DNA of 64,000 nt from Leptasterias polaris (Eukaryota; Echinodermata; Asteroidea; Forcipulatida; Asteriidae), in the NCBI GenBank assembly GCA_037783415.1, contig JAZGTN010000022.1:2790001-2854000 (forward strand). The letters run 5' to 3'. Both the position numbers and the translations under genes were made by a program. Shown in pieces: positions 21,629 to 32,588 of the stretch; position 1 is the first letter of the stretch, and each line of letters opens with the position of its first letter. Under the pieces are notes generated by a model, which worked only from the letters and a program-made list of their open reading frames with translations, was not told the origin of the DNA and did not search any database.

Positions 21629-24600
21629 CTAAGGACTCTATCTATTGGCTACAATGTGACTTTGGTTTCCATTTTCATCTATAACTAAGGACTCTATCTA
21701 TTGGCTACGATGAAACTTTGGTTTCCGTTTTCATCTATAACAAGGACTCTATCTATTGGCTACAATGAGACTTTGGTTTCCATTTTCATCTATAACTAAG
21801 GACTCTATCTATTGGCTACAATGAGACTTTGGTTTCCATTTTCATCTATAACTAAGGACTCTATCTATATTGGCTACGATGAAACTTTGGTTTCCGTTTT
21901 CATCTATAACTAAGGACTCTATCTATTGGCTACAATGTGACTTTGGTTTCCATTTTCATCTATAAGGACTCTATCTATTGGCTACAATGAGACTTTGGTT
22001 TCCATTTTCATCTATAACTAAGGACTCTATCTATATTGGCTACAATGAGACTTTGGTTTCCATTTTCATCTATAAGGACTCTATCTATTGGCTACAATGA
22101 GACTTTGGTTTCCATTTTCATCTATAACTAAGGACTCTATCTATTGGCTACGATGAAACTTTGGTTTCCGTTTTCATCTATAACTAAGGACTCTATCTAT
22201 TGGCTACAATGAGACTTTGGTTTCCATTTTCATCTATTATAAGGACTCTATCTATTGGCTACAATGAGACTTTGGTTTCCATTTTCATCTATAACTAAGG
22301 ACTCTATCTATATTGGCTACAATGAGACTTTGGTTTCCATTTTCATCTATAAGGACTCTATCTATTGGCTACAATGTGACTTTGGTTTCCATTTTCATCT
22401 ATAAGGACTCTATCTATTGGCTACAATGTGACTTTGGTTTCCATTTTCATCTATAACTAAGGACTCTATCTATTGGCTACAATGTGACTTTGGTTTCCAT
22501 TTTCATCTATAAGGACTCTATCTATTGGCTACAATGAGACTTTGGTTTCCATTTTCATCTATAAGGACTCTATCTATTGGCTACAATGTGACTTTGGTTT
22601 CCATTTTCATCTATAACTAAGGACTCTATCTATTGGCTACAATGAGACTTTGGTTTCCATTTTCATCTATAACTAAGGACTCTATCTATTGGCTACGATG
22701 AAACTTTGGTTTCCATTTTCATCTATAAGGACTCTATCTATTGGCTACAATGAGACTTTGGTTTCCATTTTCATCTATAACTAAGGACTCTATCTATTGG
22801 CTACAATGTGACTTTGGTTTCCATTTTCATCTATAACTAAGGACTCTATCTATTGGCTACAATGTGACTTTGGTTTCCATTTTCATCTATAACTAAGGAC
22901 TCTATCTATTGGCTACAATGTGACTTTGGTTTCCATTTTCATCTATAACTAAGGACTCTATCTATATTGGCTACAATGTGACTTTGGTTTCCATTTTCAT
23001 CTATAACTAAGGACTCTATCTATTGGCTACAATGAGACTTTGGTTTCCGTTTTCATCTATAACTAAGGACTCTATCTATATTGGCTACAATGTGACTTTG
23101 GTTTCCATTTTCATCTATAACCAAGGACTCTATCTATTGGCTACAATGAGACTTTGGTTTCCGTTTTCATCTATAACTAAGGACTCTATCTATATTGGCT
23201 ACAATGTGACTTTGGTTTCCATTTTCATCTATAACTATAGGACTCTATCTATTGGCTACAATGTGACTTTGGTTTCCATTTTCATCTATAACTAAGGACT
23301 CTATCTATTGGCTACGATGAAACTTTGGTTTCCGTTTTCATCTATAACTAAGGACTCTATCTATTGGCTACAATGAGACTTTGGTTTCCATTTTCATCTA
23401 TAACTAAGGACTCTATCTATTGGCTACAATTAATGAGACTTTGGTTTCCATTTTCATCTATAACTAAGGACTCTATCTATTGGCTACGATGAAACTTTGG
23501 TTTCCATTTTCATCTATAAGGACTCTATCTATATTGGCTACAATGTGACTTTGGTTTCCATTTTCATCTATAACTAAGGACTCTATCTATTGGCTACAAT
23601 GAGACTTTGGTTTCCATTTTCATCTATAACTATAAGGACTCTATCTATTGGCTACAATGTGACTTTGGTTTCCATTTTCATCTATAACTAAGGACTCTAT
23701 CTATTGGCTACGATGAAACTTTGGTTTCCGTTTTCATCTATAACTAAGGACTCTATCTATTGGCTACAATGAGACTTTGGTTTCCATTTTCATCTATAAC
23801 TAAGGACTCTATCTATTGGCTACAATGAGACTTTGGTTTCCATTTTCATCTATAACTAAGGACTCTATCTATTGGCTACGATGAAACTTTGGTTTCCGTT
23901 TTCATCTATAACTAAGGACTCTATCTATTGGCTACAATGAGACTTTGGTTTCCATTTTCATCTATAACTAAGGACTCTATCTATTGGCTACAATGAGACT
24001 TTGGTTTCCATTTTCATCTATAACTAAGGACTCTATCTATTGGCTACAATGAGACTTTGGTTTCCATTTTCATCTATTATAAGGACTCTATCTATTGGCT
24101 ACAATGAGACTTTGGTTTCCATTTTCATCTATAACTAAGGACTCTATCTATATTGGCTACAATGAGACTTTGGTTTCCATTTTCATCTATAAGGACTCTA
24201 TCTATTGGCTACAATGAGACTTTGGTTTCCATTTTCATCTATAACTAAGGACTCTATCTATTGGCTACGATGAAACTTTGGTTTCCGTTTTCATCTATAA
24301 CTAAGGACTCTATCTATTGGCTACAATGAGACTTTGGTTTCCATTTTCATCTATAACTAAGGACTCTATCTATTGGCTACAATGAGACTTTGGTTTCCAT
24401 TTTCATCTATAACTAAGGACTCTATCTATTGGCTACGATGAAACTTTGGTTTCCATTTTCATCTATAACTAAGGACTCTATCTATTGGCTACAATGAGAC
24501 TTTGGTTTCCATTTTCATCTATAACTAAGGACTCTATCTATTGGCTACAATGAGACTTTGGTTTCCATTTTCATCTATTATAAGGACTCTATCTATTGGC

Positions 24601-26048
24601 TACAATGAGACTTTGGTTTCCATTTTCATCTATAACTAAGGACTCTATCTATATTGGCTACAATGAGACTTTGGTTTCCATTTTCATCTATAACTAAGGA
24701 CTCTATCTATTGGCTACAATGAGACTTTGGTTTCCATTTTCATCTATAACTAAGGACTCTATCTATTGGCTACGATGAAACTTTGGTTTCCGTTTTCATC
24801 TATAACTAAGGACTCTATCTATTGGCTACAATGAGACTTTGGTTTCCATTTTCATCTATAACTAAGGACTCTATCTATTGGCTACAATGAGACTTTGGTT
24901 TCCATTTTCATCTATTATAAGGACTCTATCTATTGGCTACAACAATGAGACTTTGGTTTCCATTTTCATCTATAACTAAGGACTCTATCTATTGGCTACG
25001 ATGAAACTTTGGTTTCCGTTTTCATCTATAACTAAGGACTCTATCTATTGGCTACAATGAGACTTTGGTTTCCATTTTCATCTATAACTAAGGACTCTAT
25101 CTATATTGGCTACAATGAGACTTTGGTTTCCATTTTCATCTATAACTAAGGACTCTATCTATATTGGCTACAATGAGACTTTGGTTTCCATTTTCATCTA
25201 TAAGGACTCTATCTATTGGCTACAATGTGACTTTGGTTTCCGTTTTCATCTATAAGGACTCTATCTATTGGCTACAATGAGACTTTGGTTTCCATTTTCA
25301 TCTATAACTAAGGACTCTATCTATATTGGCTACAATGAGACTTTGGTTTCCATTTTCATCTATAGGACTCTATCTATTGGCTACAATGAGACTTTGGTTT
25401 CCATTTTCATCTATAACTAAGGACTCTATCTATATTGGCTACAATGAGACTTTGGTTTCCATTTTCATCTATAAGGACTCTATCTATATTGGCTACAATG
25501 TGACTTTGGTTTCCATTTTCATCTATAACTAAGGACTCTATCTATTGGCTACAATGAGACTTTGGTTTCCATTTTCATCTATAACTAAGGACTCTATCTA
25601 TTGGCTACAATGAGACTTTGGTTTCCATTTTCATCTATAACTAAGGACTCTATCTATATTGGCTACAATGAGACTTTGGTTTCCATTTTCATCTATAAGG
25701 ACTCTATCTATTGGCTACAATGAGACTTTGGTTTCCATTTTCATCTATAACTAAGGACTCTATCTATATTGGCTACAATGAGACTTTGGTTTCCATTTTC
25801 ATCTATAAGGACTCTATCTATATTGGCTACAATGTGACTTTGGTTTCCATTTTCATCTATAACTAAGGACTCTATCTATTGGCTACAATGAGACTTTGGT
25901 TTCCATTTTCATCTATAACTAAGGACTCTATCTATTGGCTACAATGAGACTTTGGTTTCCATTTTCATCTATAACTAAGGACTCTATCTATATTGGCTAC
26001 AATGAGACTTTGGTTTCCATTTTCATCTATAAGGACTCTATCTATTGG
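21629..26048. repeat. 4.4-kb satellite array of about 56-bp units, about 79 copies
   Basis: Units share GGACTCTATCTATTGGC, then a variable ACAATG(A/T)GAC or ACGATGAAAC core, then TTTGGTTTCC(A/G)TTTTCATC. Unit length varies by loss of a CTAA block (52 bp) or by an extra AT in CTATCTATATTGG. From about 25363 to 26033 a block of six variant units appears twice in the same order, a higher-order repeat. Short open frames across it are by-products. Confidence 0.97.
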
Positions 26049-27300
26049 AAAATGAGTGCATCACAAAACTTAATTTGACCTTGGAGCCCCTCTTAAGACT
26101 TACAGTGATTTTATAAAGACAAAAATGGGAAAGTATTCGTTTATTTGTTTGTTTATTTGTTTGTCGGTTTATGTTAATACTTTGCCGATAGACCTCCATT
26201 CAAAAGACCCACGTTAGTATAGTCAGTCGGATACTTTGTTTTAAACTTTAATGAAAAGTGCGGCCACTGACAAAAAAAGTACATTAAATATATGTTTATA
26301 AAAAAAACTACAATTTGTGCATGGGTTGAATTGAATTCCATGTCTTCTTTAATTGTCTCATTGTTTTAGCAAATCAAATGAAAGCAGAGTTCGCCCAGTC
26401 TCACTCATCGTAGTTCGGTTCGGTTTACGTCTTCACTAAAGTGAAATTACAACATTGTTTGAGAAAATTCCTTCCTATTTTGTTTTATAAACAGACCAAC
26501 CTGTTTGTTAATATGTCGATAAATTTGATTCCAGTATTTAGTGAAAACAACGTGGAATTGCTTAAGTCCGACCTCCACTTGTTCACTGATTATTATTGCA
26601 AACAAAAAATAGCATTGACGCTTCTCCGGGTGGTGAGCCCGGTTTCCCGGAAAATTTTCCGAATTTGGGCTTCAGGAAGAACAGCAAAATAACAGCTGTG
26701 TACGTGAAGAAAAAGTATATGATTTGAAGACCATAATTCTGACTCTAAATTTCCGTCACTAAACCCAATGGTCCAGACCTATACTTTTCGAAACAGTCCG
26801 TTCATTATATTCAGTTTCCGCCTGTGGTGTAGGCCTACCGGTAGCAACTTATAGAGCCATTTCGGGGAAAAAATAAATAAGTTCTGATCGTTTGAGAGGA
26901 GAGAAGTAAATACGGAACCGTTAAAAGGACATTGAGAGAGAAAGAAATTAAGTCATCTCTATGACTTACGTCTCATAACTATGACTTATAGATAAGTCAT
27001 AAATATGACTGACATATATCATTAATATGACGTAATTGACACAAGTCATATGACTTATTCTAAAATCATAATTATAGAATATTAAGTCATAAATGACTTT
27101 CTTTGATTTTTTCAATGTCCCATCATTAGCGCTTCCGTAGAAAAGTATACTGGAAGGAAGAATACGAAAAGAAAGGGCGCTATTTGTATATGAACATGAA
27201 CATAGATCATTAGTGGGGCAGATTGGGGGGGAAATGGGGGGGGGGGGGGGGGGAATTGTGCATTTGATGGTAACAAGATGGAATTCGGCACACAGTCAGA
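26049..27300. other. Intergenic DNA with ATGACTTA motif cluster
   Basis: Between about 26950 and 27105, ATGACTTA and its inverse TAAGTCAT recur at least six times in AT-rich DNA. A poly-G tract lies at about 27237-27253. No gene seen. Confidence 0.5.
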
Positions 27301-27511
27301 GTATGTCATGAAAAAGATATAATTTGGCAAAATATAGGGCCATCGCAGATTTCAATTTTGAAAAACAAAAATATAGGCAGAATAACGAGCAATTTTATAC
27401 ATTTCAAAATAGCTGCAATTGCTTGTTATTCTACCTATTTCTTTTTTGCACAGGACTAATCGGCGATGGCCCATATAAGGCCTATCGCCAAATATCTTTT
27501 TCGTGACCTAC
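27301..27511. repeat. About 210-bp inverted-repeat element
   Basis: Left GTATGTCATGAAAAAGATAT and 'GGGCCATCGCAGATT' are mirrored by right 'CGGCGATGGCCC' and ATATCTTTTTCGTGACCTAC. The central part also pairs ('AATATAGGCAGAATAACGAG' against 'CTTGTTATTCTACCTATTTC'), so nearly the whole element could fold into a hairpin. Confidence 0.8.
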
Positions 27512-27894
27512 TTGATCTTTTGACTGTGTACCAAATTTCATACTAACTTGTAAGTTGTATTTCATCAACAAAGGCACAATCCATCACTGCCCTGCCGTGT
27601 GTTATTTGAAAGTTACAAAACACCGCAGCACTATACACAACAGCATTATTTTGACTCAATTTTTGTTGTTAGTCAGAATTTCTATTTATTGGTGTCTTTT
27701 CTGAATCCTCCCCGACCCTGGGAAAACAGTCCGTCAGCCTATACCATTGCAACGAAGATAGTGCTTTGTGTCGTGGCACTCTCATGTAGCATTGAAAACA
27801 TCGGTGTAATATTTTGTCCAGGATTGATGATGCACGTTCAGATTATCGGACTTGGGTGCCTGTTTCAATTGCGGCAATTGAAATAGCAACAGTG

Positions 27895-28000
27895 ATTTGG
27901 GGGATTGTTTAATTAAAGGGTGTGTACAACATATACATGATATAACAAACCTGTGAAAGTTTAAGCTCAATCGGTCTTCGGAGTCATGAAAAAACAGTGA
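27895..28000. repeat. Inverted fragment of the TTAAAG...CTTTAA element
   Basis: Contains 'ATAACAAACCTGTGAAAGTT' and 'TAAGCTCAATCGGTCTTCGG', the reverse complement of the 8340 copy. Confidence 0.7.
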
Positions 28001-28439
28001 ACAAAAAACTTAAATGTTTTAACATTTTTCAAACATCGGATTTTATCCTGCAGGATAAAGACTATTGTTTTACTAATTTCCTAAAAATTATGGCATTTCA
28101 ATCAAAACTATTTTAAGGGAAGTTTTCCACCTTGGCCATCTTTAGGCCTATACCATGTAAATTATGTGCAAATCTGTGAGCTATAATATTTTTAATCTTA
28201 CCAATGTTGTACACACCTTTTATAAATGCTATTTTCTCAACTTCGACAGTTTTTCCGTCAAACAGAACCAATGAACTCTATATTCAGATTGAAAACAACA
28301 ATTTGTTATTTCGTGATTTGCAATAATGTGCTCAGCCTAAACGTTAGTTTTAAGATGGATACAAGAAATTTCGCTTGCGACGTTTATCATCAAAAAGGTA
28401 TTCACAGGATTGGTAGAGCTGATCAAATAGTCGCAGACA

Positions 28440-28800
28440 CTCATTATTTTGTGTGATGAACTATAATACACCTATATATGAATTATGAGTTAACAAACCT
28501 GTGAAAATGTTGGGTTTAATCCACTGTGTGAGTAAATGTGACAAACCATGCATATTTTTCAGCATGTAAACGCATTGTCCTTTTGGGCTGTAGGCGTAAC
28601 AACCAAAATCAGCTATTATGGTTTTCAGATACAGTTTTCTCGAATATGACTTAATTTTAGAAGGAAATATTTCACAGAAAAAAACAATGGTTAATTCCAT
28701 AAACTTCACAATCGAAGCTTTCAGACTGAAATGAAAAATTACGTTTTTTAAATCTTTATATAGCAATCCTGATCCATATAGTTTTGAACATTTCAACTCC
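28440..28800. repeat. Dispersed repeat, 'CGAAATCAGCTGTTGCA' family, copy 2
   Basis: Shares 'ACAAACCTGTGAAAATGTTG', 'GACAAACCATGCA', 'TTTTCAGCATGTAAACGCAT', 'CAGATACAGTTTTCTCGAAT' and 'TATAGCAATCCTGATCC' with copies 1 and 3. Confidence 0.8.
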
Positions 28801-30339
28801 CATGCATATAACTGTAAATGACTGGGTCTAAAAGTTTGCTGTACGGATCATTAGAAGTAATAGTTTAATATTATAATTTCGCTGTGAACCATACTGTTTC
28901 TCTTTTTAGCACGGGCTCAGTCCATGCTTCGTCGGAAGTGTAAGCCTATCAGTCATTCGCCCTTCATGGGACAGTGGTTGAGGAACGGTCCGCAACTTCG
29001 CCGGACTAAACATACGAATTAATTTTAAGCTAAACGTTTAACTTAGGTCCTACTTGTTGATTAATTAGTATTGATTGGTCTGAAAATATTTTCACATAAA
29101 ATACTGCCATGTTCAAGAAAAGTTCACCTTTATTAAATTCTTCTCATTGGTAGATCGAAACACACAAACTGTGCGCAACCAGCAAAAACAAACCCACAAA
29201 AACCCCCACCAAAACACATACACAACAAAACAACAATTTAATACAAATAAAAACAAAACAAACACACAAACAACCCAATACCCCAACAAACACCCCCCAA
29301 AACAAACAAACAAACAAACAACCCTATTCGCCATCAAAAAGGGGGGAAAGGGATATGTCATGATTTGACCATTAATTAAAAAGAAAAATTTAATTCGTTT
29401 TATTGCAAACTACAAAAGTCAAAGGAGTTGGGACTGAACATGAGTAATACAGTTCTTAACACACATCGATGTAAGGGAAAGACAAAATAGTTATTATTAT
29501 ATGCAGATTTAACATCTATACAAAAATCTACTTTAAAACCCCTCCCCCAACAACAATCACGAGAAAAAAAATGAATTGAGCTATAACTTGGGCTGCGCTG
29601 TGGAAGGGGCAAGCGTGCTTTGTATGCCCACTATAACTTTTGTAGCAAGAATTATAATAATTATGAAAATGTTCGTAAACTGAGAAGTTGACAAAGACAA
29701 AGTAGGCCTAAACAGGATTTATCCAAAATGCTATTAATTTGTTTCCACTGAGCTCCAATGATTATAAAGTTCATACCGTCAGCCCCCTTCAGAGAAATAT
29801 GTCTAAAATATTGTAAAAAAGGGACATAGCATTTGAAGTCCCCACAAATCACTGTTAGTGTTTATCTCGACTGCCGAGACTGAAAGCCAATGAACGTCTA
29901 CAAAATCACTGAAACACCCCAACCCCGAAATACAACTCGTTCAATGTTGTTTTCAGTCGATATAGTGACACCACCTATATTATAGGGATTTTGATGAATT
30001 TGTCAGTGTTGGTTTTTATCTGTGGTTTTATGAAGTGGTTAAAAACTAGGAGATGTGAATTTATGACCCCCAACGCCCCCTCCGCAAAAAACAACAACCC
30101 CACAACAACAAACCATAGAGAAAGGACAGCTCTATGAACAAACAAACAAAACAACAAAACCCCCAAAACAAACAAACCCAAAACCAAAGAGTTGGGCCTT
30201 ATACCGGGTACTTTCCCCTCTACTTCGTCTCAAACCAAGAAGAGGTGTTTTTCAAAAGTTTTTAAATCTCTCTCGCACATCAGTGCACTTCAACCGATTT
30301 ACGATGGTTGAATACCTGAATGTACATTATGGGGCTGTT
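28801..30339. other. Intergenic DNA with A/C-rich low-complexity tracts
   Basis: 29160-29330 and 30060-30190 are CAAAC-type low-complexity sequence. Open frames across them are compositional. No gene seen. Confidence 0.5.
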
Positions 30340-32160
30340 GTTGATCACGTGATTACTATACGAATGTAGACAGACAGTCCGTCCCTAGGCCTAGGCAATG
30401 GAAGGTCTACGTATCTGTGCACGGGATAAAAAAATGTTAATCAATGTACACGATGTGCCCATCAATCATGTCATGATTGAATTGAAATGTTACCATCAAC
30501 AAGAAAAGTGTACTAAATCGGCATAAGCATGGGTGACGTTCACATCCCGGCACTTACTTATGATTTTAAGGCTATTATTTAATGTAGGTCTACACAGACA
30601 GACGTTTTATGTGAATGAGGCCGTATGACGCCATTTACACCGCCTATAAAATTGTATCCATACACTGAATTTGAGTACGTCACGTGTCTTTGTATTGACT
30701 TCGTGCACAAAAGGCCAAAGGGTTCAGATAGAGAAAGAGAAGCAGACGAACGGCCATGTACGGAGTCACGTGACTCATTTGCATGTGATGATGTGGAAAG
30801 GCGGGGTGTGACCGGACGTTGAGCGGGCAAAATACATCAACAGTAATCACGTGACCCCACTATCTATGACGTCTTCAAAAGATAGAAGCGGCGCCATAAA
30901 ATAATTTATTTCTACGGTTCTCTCCCTCAGAGAATTGTTGTCATTCACTTTCAAAGTTGAAAACTTCACTATCCCACAAATTGCAATGCCAAGCAAATTA
31001 ATGTCCCGTTATAAGTAATTGAAAAGTTGTATTTCATGAAACAAAGTTTATTTCATTTTCTACCCAAATTAATGACTTAACATTTTTAAATTTTTAATAT
31101 TTCGTTTTTGTTGGTTTGTCATTGTTGATCAAAGTTTGAATGAATGGGAAACAAAGTGAAACAAAAATCACTACAAATTATGCAGGTCAGATTGTCGCTC
31201 TCTCTAATCGTGTAAAAATGAATTAAAAGAAAACATTGGTGATGAATGAACAAGTATATGGTGACATACAAAAAGGAAAACTCACAAACAAGTTATAAAT
31301 CACACACCAACTTATTTCAAAGTTTATGTGGAGCTACTCCGATCCGAGCGCCCGCACAAACTAAAAAACCCCAGCTCAAGCACAATGCAGGGGGATTCTG
31401 ACGCGTCCAGCACCCAAAGAATGTGCCTGAAATTTCTTCAAAGTGTACAACGACTAAAAGAAATGCTCAAAATATAATGTCCACATGAGGAACATTCCAA
31501 CTGCCCTGATATATTATAACTTCTAAGTTAAAACTAATCTCACTAAACTACAAATTGAATTAGAAATTACACATAAAAGAAGAAACTTGTTAGTGTTATT
31601 CCTATATAGCATGTTCATATCGGCAAACAATTTTTTCTTTTTAAAAAGTTGCCTTTAGACCGTATATTGCACGCTCAAAAAGGAAGGATTAAAATTATAA
31701 CCTGAAAAATAAAATTGTTGTTGAAACCTTAGCAAAATTAAAAGAGTATTGACTGGTCTTGATTTCTATGTAAGTTATGACATAAAGTGTGACGTCAGTG
31801 GAGCAAGATCCGAAGGAAAAAATAATGGTCTCTGGAAGTAGCCATGCCTCATAAGTCAATCGAACTTCGATTAGAAATGGGTGATGATCCATTTAATCGA
31901 TTTCCAATTATCATTACAAAAGACAATGAAGACAGAATGACATGAAGAAATCATCTAATTGACTAGTCTCATGGGACAAGGTGTCACGTGATCTTGAGAT
32001 CGATGGATAAACAAAAATTGTTTACAATTGTTGCACTTGGGGTGGGCTCAAAAACTGCTACATTCCCCTCACATTATATCTAAATAGTTGTCATGTGAAC
32101 AGGTATGATGTATATAAGCCGGCTACACTCTATTGGCCAGGTGGCATGTCACGTGTCACA
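30340..32160. promoter_or_regulatory. Cluster of six CACGTG E-boxes
   Basis: CACGTG occurs at 30346, 30681, 30767, 30848, 31985 and 32150, about six in 1.8 kb where random sequence would give about 0.4. A CRE-like TGACGTC lies near 30867. The cluster is directly upstream of the candidate promoter. Such palindromes bind bHLH-zip factors (USF, MITF/TFE, MYC/MAX classes); a role here is inferred. Confidence 0.4.
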
Positions 32161-32588
32161 CCGCCGGATATGTAGAAGGAGGTTGTTTATCAGTAAACAA
32201 ATTGTTGTGTTTAGCCCTCAACAGAGGCAGGGCTACCCCTACGGTAAACAGCCATTTGAACCTTCGCCATTTTTTACGGAAATTGGGGCCTTTCGGACAA
32301 TACCGGGCCCGTACGCACAAACCGTGGAATCCTTTAGGGCCAGATGAGTCTGTTATCAATTTTATGTGCAGTTATTAAGTCATTTTAAACTGAAAATTGT
32401 AAAACTTCGTGATTCGTGTTCATCGAAAGTACCGAAGCCAAGGAGAATTGTCAGCGTGTGCAGGCGTGTACGCACGGGCAACTCGCCATTGGCCGGAGCG
32501 TTTTGAATAGCCTGTTTCTCACACGGGCTTTTCATCAGCTGCACGAGAGGTCAACTTAATCCCTGTGCAGAATTTGCTGTTGAGCTGG
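32105..32588 (+). promoter_or_regulatory. GATAD2: Candidate GATAD2 core promoter and non-coding first exon
   Basis: TATATAAG sits at 32110-32117, followed by ATTGGCC and a region richer in CpG than its surroundings (about 32150-32560), and ending in CTG followed by a strong donor, GTAAGTG, at 32589. This fits a TATA-driven 5' UTR exon spliced to the exon at 46435. The promoter, the transcription start and the link to GATAD2 are inferences; an RNA 5' end would be needed to settle them. Confidence 0.35.

Noticed and set aside
23023..25532. Short repetitive open frames inside the satellite
   Set aside because: They arise from satellite units and break wherever unit length changes; no conservation signal.
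21629..26048. Regularly spaced repeats resembling a CRISPR array
   Set aside because: The units are contiguous with no unique spacers, and the DNA is clearly animal nuclear sequence.
29147..29368. Asn/Thr/Gln-rich frame
   Set aside because: Compositional product of a CAAAC-type low-complexity tract.
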